Shown in pieces: positions 53,043 to 63,904 of a stretch of 64,000 nt of DNA. The stretch is from Pythium myriotylum (taxonomy: Eukaryota > Oomycota > Peronosporomycetes > Pythiales > Pythiaceae). Below the pieces are notes generated by a model. It saw nothing but the letters and a program-made list of their open reading frames with translations, was not told the origin of the DNA and searched no databases. The stretch lies in assembly GCA_023091665.1 (NCBI GenBank), contig JALJCQ010000001.1, positions 1,550,001 through 1,614,000 of the forward strand, read 5' to 3'. A program made the translations under genes and the position numbers. Within the stretch, counting starts at the first letter, position 1. Each line of letters opens with the position of its first letter.

Positions 53043-55670
53043 ATGTTGATTCCACGGCTCGCCAACCATGGTACCACTGTGGTACAGTCCAGTTCGATTC
53101 AAACGAATCTTCGCGCCCAAACCAAGGCAATGGGATCATGTACTGACTGTGTCGCGGTACAAACAGCTGACGCGCAGAAATTGAGCGATGAGCCGAACTC
53201 AATCGCCCCCTCCATAACGTGCAAGTGCAAAGTCAAGCGCTGTGACCAGTGCGCCAGGTGCAGTCGGTGTGGCTGTAGTCACGACGGTATTTCAGTCGCG
53301 AAAAAACTGCCTACACAACCAAGCCACCACTACTCGAAGAAGTCAACGAAGAGCGTGAAGCCGCGCCGCCAGGAAGACCTGTATCGCCCTGGTCGATTCA
53401 TCATATCTCCTCACGTTTCCCACAAACAAAAGACTGCGGCACAGCAAGTTGAAGCCCGCAATCTCCTATCGGCTTTCGCGGCTGAGGCTGAGACGATGAC
53501 ACGCAACAGCGAGGTGATTGGTTTGCTTCAGTCACCAGCGGGTGTCTCACGTGCATTTGGCCTGGGCGCAAAAGTTGACTCAGTATATGCGCATATGCCG
53601 GCTACCGATGTTCGCGCGATGGCAGAGACATGGACGAACATGAATGACCCGTCGGTTCGTGCTGTGTTTGGAGCGATCAAGGACATTGTGATGCAAGTTT
53701 GTGGCGCGTACTGTGGTTTTGATCGCGACGTGGCGGAAGTACTGTGGGAGAGCTTCATATCTTACCACTACCCAGGCCTGCTCAATGACAACGTGTACGA
53801 GCAGATCGCAGCTCAAATTGCAGTGCTGTCCAAAACCTCGATCGAAAAGCGCGTGCTTCGTGCTGTATTATCCTCGTCATTACCGTTCTCAAAGATAACC
53901 GGTATGCGTGACACCGTGAATGGTTTTACCCTGTCACGTACAAGCTTCACTCGGGGTCGGTCTGACTTCAATGAGCTGAAGAACAATGGCGAGATCAAGG
54001 TCATACCTCGAACGCTTCAACGATACAAACCACAAGTCGTCGAAGACGCGGTAAGCTTCATCTTATCACCAGATATTGTGTCCTTCTTCTCGTGGGGAAC
54101 CAAACTACTGAAGCTTGATGGCCAGATACACCACTTTCCAGCCATAATGCGAAAGTTCAGCAAGCACAACGTCTATACTGCCTATATAGCGCACACTTCC
54201 AACAGCAATCGACTCTCCCGCTCGACCATGCATCGTCTCATCACTGCACTTACTGCAGGATCGTTTCGAGAACGCAGTTCCGTCGACTACGTGACTGGAT
54301 TCCTCGTGAATGATTCGTTTGATATGATCGCCAAAATCATTGATGGTGCACGTCTGCATGGAGAGCTTGTTGCTCATTTGAAGGCCGAGATGGAGAAAGC
54401 TCGAATGTATCTCAAGTATGGCTTTGACTACCACATCAAGGACCCAGACACAAGGTGTTCACTGATGGACCGTGTGTACGCGTTGGACAAAAACGCAAAA
54501 CCTCCAGTCCACACATCACCATGCCAGATGTGCCGACAACTCTTCTCCTTCTTTACATCTTTGCAACAACACGTTGGCATGAATTCGAACGCGCACTGTG
54601 TACTTCAGGATTGCATGGACAAAGCCCGGCTTTTTCTTGGCCACAGAGTCCGCGTAGTCAATCAACAAGTTTCGATCTCCAGAATTCTTGAGGAATTGCG
54701 ACAAGAATCGGTGCAGCATGGTACAAATGACCGAGCTGTGGTTGTGCTCGACTACAAGATGAAGTTTGACCCCTTGTACTTTCGCGAAAAGACGGTTGAC
54801 CACTATGGTAAACGTGGCACCAGCTGGCACGGTGCGATGATTCATTCGTTTGACCGAGTTGAAGAAGGCGGCGAAGTTGTCTCTGTGGACCAGCGGTTCT
54901 ATGTCGACCATGTATCGGACGGCGACAACAAGCAAGATCGCGAATCCGTTTTGTCCATGCTCGAAGCAGTGCTGCTTCGTATCCGCCAAGATGCAAAGCA
55001 CATCAAGAGAATCATCCTTCAGAGTGACAACGCGTGTTGCTACAGCAACACACTTCTTTTGTTGGTGATGCCATATCTTTCGGCTCGTCACGGTATCCTC
55101 ATCGAGCGCTTTATTCACACGGAGACTCAAGACGGAAAATCGGTCCTTGACGCCCATTTTGCACGTTCGATGAGCGTCATCAGGACTTGGATTCGTGAAG
55201 GCAACACTGTATAACTCCAACGCAAGTCGCGATCGCACTGAAGAGTAATGGAGGGCTACCCAACTGTGTGATTGAACTTGTGGAGCACGATCGAGCTACC
55301 CTTGATTGGCTTGTCAAGTCTGTGTCTGCCCTTGAAGCAAACGTGAAACAGTTCGTTGGCCGAGCAAACGATGTGATCTTTGAAATCAATCCTGACCAAC
55401 TTTTGCACATTGTACCTGGTCAACTCAAGAGCTACAAACAGTGCCCGGATTTCGTGATGAAAGTGTACGACTACTCTGAGATCGGCAGTGGTCGAACAAT
55501 TCTGTGCAAACCTCGGAAAGGTGAATGCGAGTTGATCAACAGTGACGCGTATCATGACGATGCTGCAAATGAAGGCGGTGACTGGGACAGCACGAGCGAT
55601 GGGGAAGGGGAAAGAGAAGATCACGATCCAGAGCTTGATGACCGTGGTGGCAATCGTCTCTTTCACCCAT
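53043..55670 (+). mobile_element. DDE-type transposase, copy 2: full core, one frameshift
   Basis: The first frame (53043-55214) covers the N-terminus, including a Cys-rich zinc-like segment (CKCKVKRCDQCARCSRCGC), the region shared with copy 1, and the core missing there: VVLDYKMKFDPLYFREK, RIILQSDNACCYSN, ETQDGKSVLDAHFARSM. I read the acids D (LDYK), D (QSDNA) and D (DGKSVLD/LDAHF) as a candidate catalytic triad. A one-base frame break at about 55,212 separates it from TPTQVAIALKSNGGLPNCVIE.., which continues to FVGRANDV, YDYSEIGSG and an acidic linker. After about 55,670 the expected C-terminal module is replaced by opposite-strand sequence. A tail like that of copy 1 (ELDDAQVKARVSNAKAAWKR) resumes at about 56,400 on the + strand. 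Confidence 0.6.
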
Positions 55671-55680
55671 CTGATGCAGA

Positions 55681-56395
55681 TCACGAGCAGGCGACTAAGT
55701 TCTTGAAGAACTCGTTAGTGTCGCTGCTTGGTCTTGCGCGTTTGGACACCGTGGCCGCTGTAGCTGTCTTCCTCTTCAGGAGCTTGGATATTTCCTGACG
55801 AATTTCGCTTTCTGATGGAAGATTATAGCGTCCTGGATGGTCACGTTGGAGAAGCTCGAGAATCCGTCCCGGTCCAAGTTTGTTCGAGTTCTCCGCGGCG
55901 CCACGATCGAACAGCTTTTGAATCTCATCTCTGAACTCAGATGCGCACCGCTTGCCATACATTGCACCCTTTCGAGGGCGCACAGACCAGCCCGCACCAA
56001 AGGTTGGGAGCTGCACGTCCACGGTTGCCAGACCGTAGATCGAGACCACGCGAGGATCAGAGATTGCCAGGTTCTCTTTTCCTTGAATCTCCAGAGCTTT
56101 ACGAATCGCGTGCGATGTGATTGACTTCGACGGGGTTGTCGGCTCTGTCGGTTCTACTTGAGGTGGCGAGCGTCGACGCCAGTGCCTCACTCGTCGGATG
56201 ATTTGCCCTTGGGTCGTCACCTGCACACCAGTGATCTTGCCATCGATACTTCTGGGGTTGACGTTCTGATCGCTCGTTTCGTGAGCATTATCCCAATCGC
56301 CACGTTCATCTCCGTCGACCGTTTCACCTTGACGAGCATGATCTTCGTCTTCATCTTCTTCGCCATATCCCGAGAATCCAACGATAAAGCCTCGC
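55681..56395 (-). pseudogene. Related transposase C-terminal fragment in opposite orientation
   Basis: The minus strand encodes an acidic linker (GYGEEDEDEDHARQGETVDGD), then KITGVQVTTQGQIIRRVRHW, ISDPRVVSIYG, GAMYGKR, and PGRILELLQRDHPGRYNLPSESEIRQEISKLL to a stop at 55681. The ITGVQ..VTQGQ..ISDPR..YGKR series matches the end of copy 1. Because the acidic linker is present on both strands, this is a second fragment placed tail-to-tail inside copy 2, not a simple inversion. Confidence 0.6.
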
Positions 56396-56528
56396 GATGG
56401 ACTTGTGCGTTATCGCGAGAAGTTCGGAGAAGGTGAACTGGACGACGCGCAGGTGAAAGCAAGAGTGAGCAATGCAAAAGCTGCGTGGAAACGCTCCAAT
56501 CCAATGCCAGATGATCACCAGAGTTGAT

Positions 56529-57905
56529 GATCGTACAGAATGATGAAAGATGTGCATACATTGTATTTGAACTGAGTGTTTACTGATACTTGGGTTTGTC
56601 TATGAATGAAACCGAGTCCACTCTGCCGCTTCGATCTACAGCGGAACTGTGACACACAGCCGAAACCATACTATCTGCAACTCCCATCTCGACCATTCCA
56701 AAGTACGTCTCTTCACTGACGGCATGGCGACACCCTTGTGCTTACGCTTGTCGTGATAGTGTGCGGTGTACTTGTTGAGCAGAGGACTCTCGGAGGTCTT
56801 GAAGATGTTGGCACCGGACAACTCGAGGTTGAGTGTCTTGGCTTCGAGTCGGATGACCTCTGGATCATCGAGTATGGTGGTATCCTTGGCGAGTCGTTGA
56901 TGCAGTGCTTCATTGGCGGCCTGCTGTTGCGGATATCTTCACCTTCTGTGAGCACGATATGTCGTCGGACGGCTCGTACCTTGTTGAAGACAAAGTGTCG
57001 GAAGTGTTTTGGTGATCAGTGGACGACGACGCCTTGGTCGAGTTCACCGATGACGATCTCCTTCTCGATGTGCTGATCAAAAAAGTTACGGCATTGCTGG
57101 ATCTTGCGTACTCTGGATGGCAGCAAGTCTGTAGAGATGCTGTGGAGGTTGTTTGCGGTCGTGAAGGAATTTTCCTTCACGGAGAAGATCGGGATAGCAA
57201 TACCAGTGTTGTCCAACGTCGACACGTCTTGCGAGCTTGGGTGTTGTGGTTTGGGTAGTCGCTGTTGGTCTAGACGATGCCAGCGACTGAGGGCAGCCGC
57301 CGGGGATTCGAGAGGCCTGCAGTCCGAGCATGACGTGATTTCGATCGGCCGACGTGATCACCAACAAGCCGTCATCGTGCTTCTTCGTTGGGAGAAGCGG
57401 TCCTTCAGGTGGCTTGTGGCGACGTTGGCGTCCTTGACGATGGTGCGATTGGCAATCTGCGCCTCACCGAAAAACTGCGTCGCATTCAGCTTGTGCGCGA
57501 CTTCGTTCAGACGCTTGGACGAGAGCAGTGGATCAAATGGCAGGAAGTCGAGGAAAAGCAGCTTCTCAGCCTCCAACCGGGACCGAACCTTGATGCGCAG
57601 AGGCGATGGCTCGCACACGGTTGGCGATCGTACCAAACTAGTTGAGTCCAGTTTCTTCCGCCTGCTCCTTGCCAAGCGCCGAACGTGACACAATCTCTTT
57701 GGGGATGCCATGTCCGAGGTGCCACGCGGTGACCAACACTGGTGGGGCGCGATTTTTCTGATCAGCGGTTGGTCCAAAATCGTTAATTTTAGGGCTAGGT
57801 ATAATTATTGGGAGAACAGGCTCAACCACATGCTCGATAATGGTGTCTTCTGCGGCGCTTCGCTCCAGAACTACGATAGCAGGAGCAACGAGCGACACGA
57901 CATCT
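56529..57905. other. Degenerate coding-like debris, unassigned
   Basis: Short minus-strand frames in different phases (57777-57358, 57367-57086, 57225-57016, 56955-56713) read like pieces of one protein with several frame breaks (LNATQFFGEAQIANRTIVKDANVATSHLKD; IEKEIVIGELDQGVVVHWSPKHFRHFV). Probably an old transposon; family not recognised. GC content falls after about 57,770. Confidence 0.4.
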
Positions 57906-60546
57906 TCATGTACAAGTCCCAAGCTGTACGATAATGTAGCTTCCACGTTCAGTCATTACATTCCGGAGCTTGTTGATTGCGCCCCACCTACCAAAAAATA
58001 GGGTTTTGCTGTTGTTAGCAGTCTCGCGAATCTCATTGCTTCTATCAATGAATGACTGTGGAGCAAATGCTGTCACCTTCTTGCTTGCGTATTTGTCTTT
58101 GAATTCGATATACTTGCTTGCCAAATTCAACAATCATCAGACGACGAACGATTTCGCCAGCTTCGTCTTTGTAGTTCGGCATATGATTCGAGTTGATTGG
58201 AGTTGGAATATTCCAATCTAGCACTTCAATTGAGCCTTTCCCTTTGATGGGGCACGAAATCGAACCGCGAGCCATCATTGATAAGAAATCTGATCGTGGA
58301 AGCGTCTTAGCGATGTTATGAGGCATGTCGTCGCAGCAAACGATTTGCTTTGTGGCAAATTCGCTCAGGCCAAATTTTTCTTGCATTGAGTTACTTAGAA
58401 GTCCAATTTGATCTGGACCAAATGCATATTTTACGAGATTCGCCAAAAGGCTTTTACCTGATCCTCCTTGTCCATGAATCATTAGCATGAAGTCAAACTT
58501 GTCATCCAAAACGGTTAGACATCGACCAATGAGGAAGTAAATGAACTCGCGGTCTTCTTTTTCCGTGAATTGAAAAGAGAAGTATTTATCAAATAGCGGC
58601 GTCTCAGTAATTTCGAATTTCTGATTGATGTATTTACGAACCTGAATTCCTTTTGGGACATCTGCTGCATTAATGAAGCTTGCGGTTGATAAATCATAAA
58701 CTCCGCTGCTGAAACCAATATAGTTATAATCTAATGCCATGAATGCAAACCCTGGATGGACCGTATATTTAATGAAATGGAGCAATTCGTCAGATTCTTT
58801 CTTCGAGGACAATTGATATGATTCGTCATTTGCCAAAATATCGTTCAGAAACAGCTTTGGATCACTATACTAGTAGGTATAATAATAATCCGTCTGGCGT
58901 TCGTAGATTGCCCCTGAGCCATATGAGCGTCTGTATTTATCGCCAACGATTTTGATTAACTTCAACTTTAGCTGCTGAGCTTCAGTAAGTTTGCGTTCTG
59001 CTTGGGGTTTAACTGTTTCCTTAGCGATAGCAGCGAAGGATTCAATGTCTTCTGGTGCGAACGCATCCTCATCAACTGAGATCTCAGTTTTCCCGCGGCC
59101 ATACCAGCGAATCGCCTTTGTTTGTTTTGGAGCATGAGTACATTTCCACCAAGCGCATTGCTTTTCTTCATTAAAGATTAGAAGCATCGTATCGTCCGAT
59201 TCGTGAATCCGGTCACAAACAGAGCAAGGCGATGAGCCAATACGTCTGACATAAACGAAGTTACCTTTACGAGCCCGTCCATAAACATCAAATTTTGATG
59301 GATCGTAATCTGGAATTTTGCTGATCTTCTGAATTGCTTTGTCAATGAACTCATTACTCGACTCGGCGAAGATTTCTTGCGGCTTATCAACTGACTTGAT
59401 CTCCAAATCACTGGTCAAATCGTGATCAGTGTATGCCATATTAGCAGCAGTATCCAACAAGAAAGGCGTGTTGAAGGTAGAGTTGAATGGCTTGATTACT
59501 TGATTTACATTCCCTCGTTTGTTTCCTCCTGGAAGTGAAAGCGACCCATTGCTGCGATATGGCTGAAGATCAATACAAGATTTTAAAAACTCGATGTAAG
59601 AGTCTCCGACATAGCTGATTTGTGTGAAAGACTCCCTCAGCATGTATTTGACAATAGCCTTACACTCTGCAACAGTAAATCCGATGTTGGTAACAATATG
59701 CGGGGATAATTTGATGCCACTGTCCATTTTACGCGATCGATTCGTCACAAGAAAGTCAAGGTCGTCTTCGTAGATAGCAAAATTGCAATCGATGTATTCA
59801 AGTGCGTGCTTAAACGCGGCCATATAATCAGTAGCGATTTGAAGAACCAATTTATCAGTCGTCATCTCATATGCATTGAATTCCGCATCGGTGAGCTTTT
59901 GATCGCAATCGATAAAGAATTTGATTTTGCGATTGCCAATGAATACTTCATGACACTCATGTTTCAACTGCTCATGAGCAAATTTAACAAATGCAGATCT
60001 ATCAACATAGTTGTATAGACAAACGAAGCGACGATTCTTTCCTTTACCATCAACGACCTGCAACACATGCGCATCCTTCACATCATAGAGATGTTCTTTA
60101 CCTTCTCCATATAGTGAGTAGCTTACATTACCAGCGCCACTAGCGTGCTTCTTAATCCAGTGTTCGTATTGCCGCCCGCGATGGACATAGTTGTATTTAT
60201 ACTCAAGATTTCGATCAACAACTGGCTTGACAACCGCACCAGCAACTGAATTCACAAGTGGTTTGACAGCTGCTTCAACAACGTTCTCAACAACTGGTTC
60301 GGCGAAGGCATCAACAACTGACTCTACAACTGGTTCAACGGCGGGTTCAACAACTTGTTCGACAATCGGCTTGATGACTGTTTCAACAACTTGTTCGACA
60401 ATCGGCTTGATGACTGTTTCAGGAACTGATTCTACAACGGGCTTAACAACCACAGTATATTTACTCACGTGACCGCGATGGTTCCAGCAGCAAGGTGTAG
60501 CCTTGTAGCATTTACGGGTACAGTTTTCGAAAGAGCACATTTCCAA
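57906..60546 (-). pseudogene. Virus-type primase/D5-like SF3 helicase, disrupted
   Basis: The frame starts at ATG 60546 and runs 558 codons to an in-frame TAG (58870-58872), then continues in the same frame to 58045. N-terminus: Cys-rich (CSFENCTRKCYKATPCC), then Val/Pro/Glu tandem repeats. A primase-like part follows: KIKFFIDCDQ (DxD), SRKMDSGIKLSPHIVTN, SNGSLSLPGGNKRG, and a zinc-type CSVCDRIHES.. CAWWKCTH, as in herpes-UL52-like primases. The helicase part has Walker A MIHGQGGSGKSLLANLV, IVCCDDMP and RRLMIVEFGK. A frame change near 58,130 leads to SKYIEFKDKYASKKVTAF. Primase fused to SF3 helicase is a hallmark of nucleocytoplasmic large DNA viruses and relatives. AT-rich codon use differs sharply from the host genes, pointing to an endogenised viral segment. 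Confidence 0.8.
60349..60420 (-). repeat. 36-bp perfect tandem repeat inside the viral ORF
   Basis: Units 60349-60384 and 60385-60420 are identical and encode the 12-residue repeat ETVIKPIVEQVV. More diverged copies flank them (EPAVEPVVESVV and others), giving an extended Val/Pro/Glu array. Confidence 0.85.
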
Positions 60547-60654
60547 ATTTTAATATTCGATATGTTGATATTTCTTATATTCTAATAAACAAACATCAGA
60601 ATAGAATATTTTCTCAGACCTGAAGATTGTTCTCGAAAAAAAAATATTCGAGTT

Positions 60655-60816
60655 TCACGATCTAATCTCTACTCGGGCTTTCTCGGCCCGCTTGCGCGCT
60701 CTATACGCTTCTTGATATTGAGAAATCTTGTCCTTGTTTTTTTCATTGTATTCTTTTTGATTGGCCAACTTAGCCTCTCGATTCTTCTGATAGTAGCGTT
60801 TTTGTGCTTCAAGCAT
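60655..60816 (-). CDS. Small Lys/Glu-rich coiled protein, virus-like
   Basis: A 53-residue frame from ATG 60816: MLEAQKRYYQKNREAKLANQ, then KEYNEKNKDKISQYQEAY, ending AEKARVEIRS. The KEYNEKNKDKI pattern is common in repeat proteins of large DNA viruses. The frame is open 15 codons upstream without ATG, so it may be the end of a longer protein. AT-rich codons match the neighbouring primase. Function unknown. Confidence 0.45.
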   Translation of the reverse strand: MLEAQKRYYQKNREAKLANQKEYNEKNKDKISQYQEAYRARKRAEKARVEIRS

Positions 60817-60873
60817 CAGCTCTCTATGGATTTGATAATGATCACTGGAGTAAGTTATTTCTTATATACAATG

Positions 60874-61206
60874 CTATATACTTACTACAGTTAAACATCG
60901 GAATAGAAATTTCTTATGTCCCTTGAACGTGACAAATTGCGTCCCTTTGATTGAATCAATAACTATTTGATTGAAAACAGATGATTTCATTAAAGCGTTG
61001 TATAATATCTTTGTCCCGAGGAAAAAAGATTGTCGTCCCTGGGTAGATTTATTACGTTTCGTTATACGAGAAGCAACCGCAACGCCGATTCCCCCGCGTT
61101 TCGTGTTGTAACTGTTTGTCCCAGGAAAAAGTGAAGTTGTAGCTCCACTATTAGAAAAAGATGATAGATGATGATAGATCATTGACTGAGATATTTCTAT
61201 GGACAA
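60874..61206 (-). CDS. Hypothetical AT-rich ORF in viral segment
   Basis: A 110-codon frame whose upstream start is TTG; the first ATG is at QSMIYHH. It is Ser/Thr/Lys-rich (GVAVASRITKRNKSTQGRQSFFLG; VFNQIVIDSIKGTQFVTFKGHKKF). A diverged second copy of part of it occurs at 63905-64000, with an indel that breaks the frame there. No family recognised. Confidence 0.35.
   Translation of the reverse strand: MSIEISQSMIYHHLSSFSNSGATTSLFPGTNSYNTKRGGIGVAVASRITKRNKSTQGRQSFFLGTKILYNALMKSSVFNQIVIDSIKGTQFVTFKGHKKFLFRCLTVVSI
60948..61040. repeat. Direct repeat B, left copy
   Basis: Similar to 63905-64000 with scattered substitutions and small indels; shared landmarks are CAATAACTATTT, ATATCTTTGTCCC and AAGATTGTCGTCCCTGG. 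The copies flank the mariner insertion at a distance and suggest a duplicated viral segment. Confidence 0.65.
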
Positions 61207-61344
61207 GTATAATTTTCGTAGGGACAGAGGTCCAAAGAATATATAGGTACTTTAAGACTAACGAGAAGACCTCTAACCTGCATAATTAATAAAATTTTTG
61301 GACCTGGATGTTGCTGGGACAAGCAGGGACAATGGATTTAACCA

Positions 61345-61439
61345 GGGCCATAACGATTCTGATGTCTATCAATACTCTCAGTATGTAAATTAGTGAAGTA
61401 ACATCTCGCGGATGCCACTATTGATTGATGTTTCTTATA
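61345..61439. repeat. Direct repeat A, left copy
   Basis: Matches 63132-63225 with about four fifths identity (landmarks AATACTCTC(A/G)GTATGTAAATTAG and GATGCCACTATT). The mariner starts immediately after it. Possibly a repeated viral intergenic or promoter element. Confidence 0.65.
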
Positions 61440-63072
61440 CTTCCTCTGTCCCAGAATATAGGGCAGGATTTTTTCAAAATTCTCGATTAAGCCTCATAGG
61501 AAGTTTTGGACACCGTTGATTGGCGGAACGTAAAGCACGTTTCTTGCTGATTGGCGTGATTTTTGGAGCGAGCCGAACGGCACTCTGGGTCACGAGATAT
61601 GAGCCCGCAAAGTCGCCGATGCCCAGCCCTTCCAGTTTCAAAATGCCGGCGCACGCTCCAAAGACCCCCCAGAAGCGCAAGAACCTTACCCCCGATGAGC
61701 GCAGAGCTGTCCTCGCCCGCATGTACGAGGCGGCCACGAAACTCTGTCTCCCAAGAGGTCTTGTGCCCGCTTTGTCTGCTGAATATGGCTGTTCCGAGCG
61801 ATCCCTCTTCCGTTTGTGAAAAACAGCCCGCGCGAAGATCGAGGCAGGGACTGTGCATGACGGCGAGAGTGGGCGACGTGGTCAAAGCGGTCGCAAGCCG
61901 CGCTTGAACGACGAACTCGCGGCGGAGCTCGCGAAGACCATCGCACTGTTGCCTCTCCACGAGCGAACCAACCTTCGTACTTTAGCGGAGCATCTCGGTT
62001 CATCCAAGTCAACATTGCATCGATACTTCCACGCCGGGGTCTTCCGGGTTCATCACGCTCGGCTCAAGCCTCATTTTACCGACGCCCACTGCTCTGCTCG
62101 CATGCAATTCGCTCTCTCATTCGTTATCAGAGGTCCACGCGGTTCGCTCTATTTCAGCGCCATGCTCGAGTACGTCCACTTGGACGAGAAGTGGTTTTAC
62201 CTGAAGAAGGACAACTCACGTTACTATCTTGCCCCAGGGGAGGAGGTCCCCCACATCACCGTGCAGCACAAGAGCTTTTTCGTCAAGGTCATGTTCCTCG
62301 TCGCCGTCGCTCGCCCCAGGTGGGACCCTACCAAGAAGCAAATCTGGGATGGCAAGATTGGTATCTGGCCGTTCGTGGTGTATGAACCGGCACAGCGCTC
62401 AAGCAAGAACCGTGACAAAGGAACGCTGGAGCTAAAGGCATACACGGTAGATCGCGAGATCTATCGGGCATGTCTAATCAAGTCGGTGATTCCCACGATC
62501 AAGCGGGTGTGGCCTTCTGGCCGACGAGTGCGTCTCCAACAAGACAACGCCAAGCCACACGTGCTCGTCGACGATGCGGCTGCCGAGGCCGCTTGCGTTG
62601 CGGACGGGTGGGACATGAAAATGGCCCCTCAGCCACCAAACTCGCCCGACTTCAATGTTCTCGACCTCGGCTTTTTCTCCTCGTTGCAGACGCTGCAACA
62701 CCGGAAGCCAAGCCGGAACATTGAGGATCTCGTGAACAACGTTGAGCAAGCATTTCGAGATCTCTCGTTCACCACGCTGGATCGAGTCTTCATGACATTA
62801 CAAACAGTACTATACGCATCTATCAAAGTCGGTGGAGGGAACAGATACATCATCCCCCACCAGAACAACAACGCCATGTTTGGCGTGAATCGTCTTCTTC
62901 CTCTCACATTTCCTTGCGACCCCCACGTGTACGTGAACGCCATCAACCCCCCATCGGTAAGTTCGGGAGAGGACTCAGCTGTTGTCTAAAACCGAACCTA
63001 ATAGAGACTGTGCCCTATATTTTGGGACACGCTTAACTGTGGACTCTGCCTTATATTCTGGGACAGAGGAAG
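61440..63072 (+). mobile_element. Mariner-like element (DD39D), 1,633 bp
   Basis: Terminal inverted repeats of 27 bp (61440-61466 and 63046-63072) differ at one base and begin CTTCCTCTGTCCCAG. The element is flanked by TA on both sides (61438-61439 and 63073-63074), the usual mariner target duplication. A second TIR-like sequence (TGTCCC-AAAATATAGGGCAC on the minus strand) lies internally at about 63,010-63,030. It is inserted in AT-rich viral sequence. Confidence 0.92.
61643..62989 (+). pseudogene. Mariner transposase with a single internal TGA
   Basis: From ATG 61643 (MPAHAPKTPQKRKNLTPDERR) the frame is open for 448 codons except TGA at 61817-61819 (SLFRL-stop-KTARAKIEAG, where Trp would need one base change). 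An N-terminal HTH (LRTLAEHLGSSKSTLHRYF) precedes the catalytic acids: HLDEKWFYL, QQDNAKPHV and PPNSPDFNVLDLGFF. The third acid lies 39 residues after the second (DD39D), the spacing of plant-type mariners. The lesion is minimal, so a recent arrival is likely; read-through or a sequencing error cannot be excluded. Confidence 0.88.
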
Positions 63073-63131
63073 TAGATTGATTGATTAACGTTTTTATTGT
63101 CAATTGGTTGATGTTTCTTATGGATGATTTA

Positions 63132-63225
63132 AGGGTCATATCGATATCGATGTCGATTAATACTCTCGGTATGTAAATTAGCAAAGTATCACTCGCAGAT
63201 GCCACTATTTGATGATATTTCTTAT
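63132..63225. repeat. Direct repeat A, right copy
   Basis: See the left copy at 61345-61439. Confidence 0.65.
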
Positions 63226-63359
63226 ATATTAGCTATGTCTTATCAAATTCATGGCGACATTGATCTATCAACATCTCGCGTTTGTGAGCTAACTCGCGCT
63301 AGTAGTTTCTATAATTTAATTTATTTCATAGAGGTATCGGTCTATAGGTATAGGCTAAA

Positions 63360-63686
63360 ATGGAAACACTTACAGTAAATTTTGGAAAGTACCGAGGCAA
63401 ACAAATTGCTGAGATTTGGGAAGTTGATCAACAATACGCGAAGTGGCTGTACCCACAAGAAATTCTGATTGGTGAGTACCCCGCAATCAAGAAGTTCCTA
63501 GATGAAAAGCTCCGTGGGTCTGACCTTTCGTTTGTGATGACATGGGGAAAATACAAAGGTAAGACGATAAAGCGGATTTAAGATAAGGATAAAGGTTACA
63601 TTGCTTGGCTAATCAAGAATGAGTTCGTTAATTCGAACTGCCCAAGATTGAAGAAGGAGTTAGATCAACTAACGAAAGATGAGTGA
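63360..63686 (+). pseudogene. ExoX C-terminal-like protein with one in-frame stop
   Basis: ATG 63360 gives METLTVNFGKYRGKQIAEIW, then WEVDQQYAKWLYPQ. A second unit reads MTWGKYKGKTIKRI, TAA (63579-63581), DKDKGYIAWLIKN in the same frame, ending LTKDE-stop at 63686. F/W-GKY-(R/K)GK-x-I..D..Y..WL is the ExoX-like C-terminal module found twice here; it is frequent in large DNA viruses, alone or attached to nucleases. AT-rich codons agree with the primase block. One stop is the only lesion. Confidence 0.65.
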
Positions 63687-63904
63687 ATTCAGATCGCAAA
63701 AGAAACATTGGATCGATCTGTCTTTGCAATTGCTAGCATGTTCTTGTCATGGTCTCCTTATGAATCCCTTGTGGATTCCTTATGGATTTCTTCTGAATTC
63801 CATATGTTTTTTGTGCCAGTGCATACTAGAAAGCTGTGGTGTCACTCGACCCAGGCAGATTTGATCGCTTGTCTGTCTAATGAATCCGCGAGTGCATCCT
63901 TTGA

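Noticed and set aside
55681..56395. Simple inversion of the copy 2 C-terminus
   Set aside because: The acidic linker is present on both strands and the minus-strand module has its own stop and different end, so inversion alone does not restore one protein.
60712..60894. 60-codon hydrophobic + strand frame that looks like a membrane protein
   Set aside because: It is antisense to a Lys/Glu-rich frame; hydrophobic codons arise from the complement of AAA/GAA-rich sequence.
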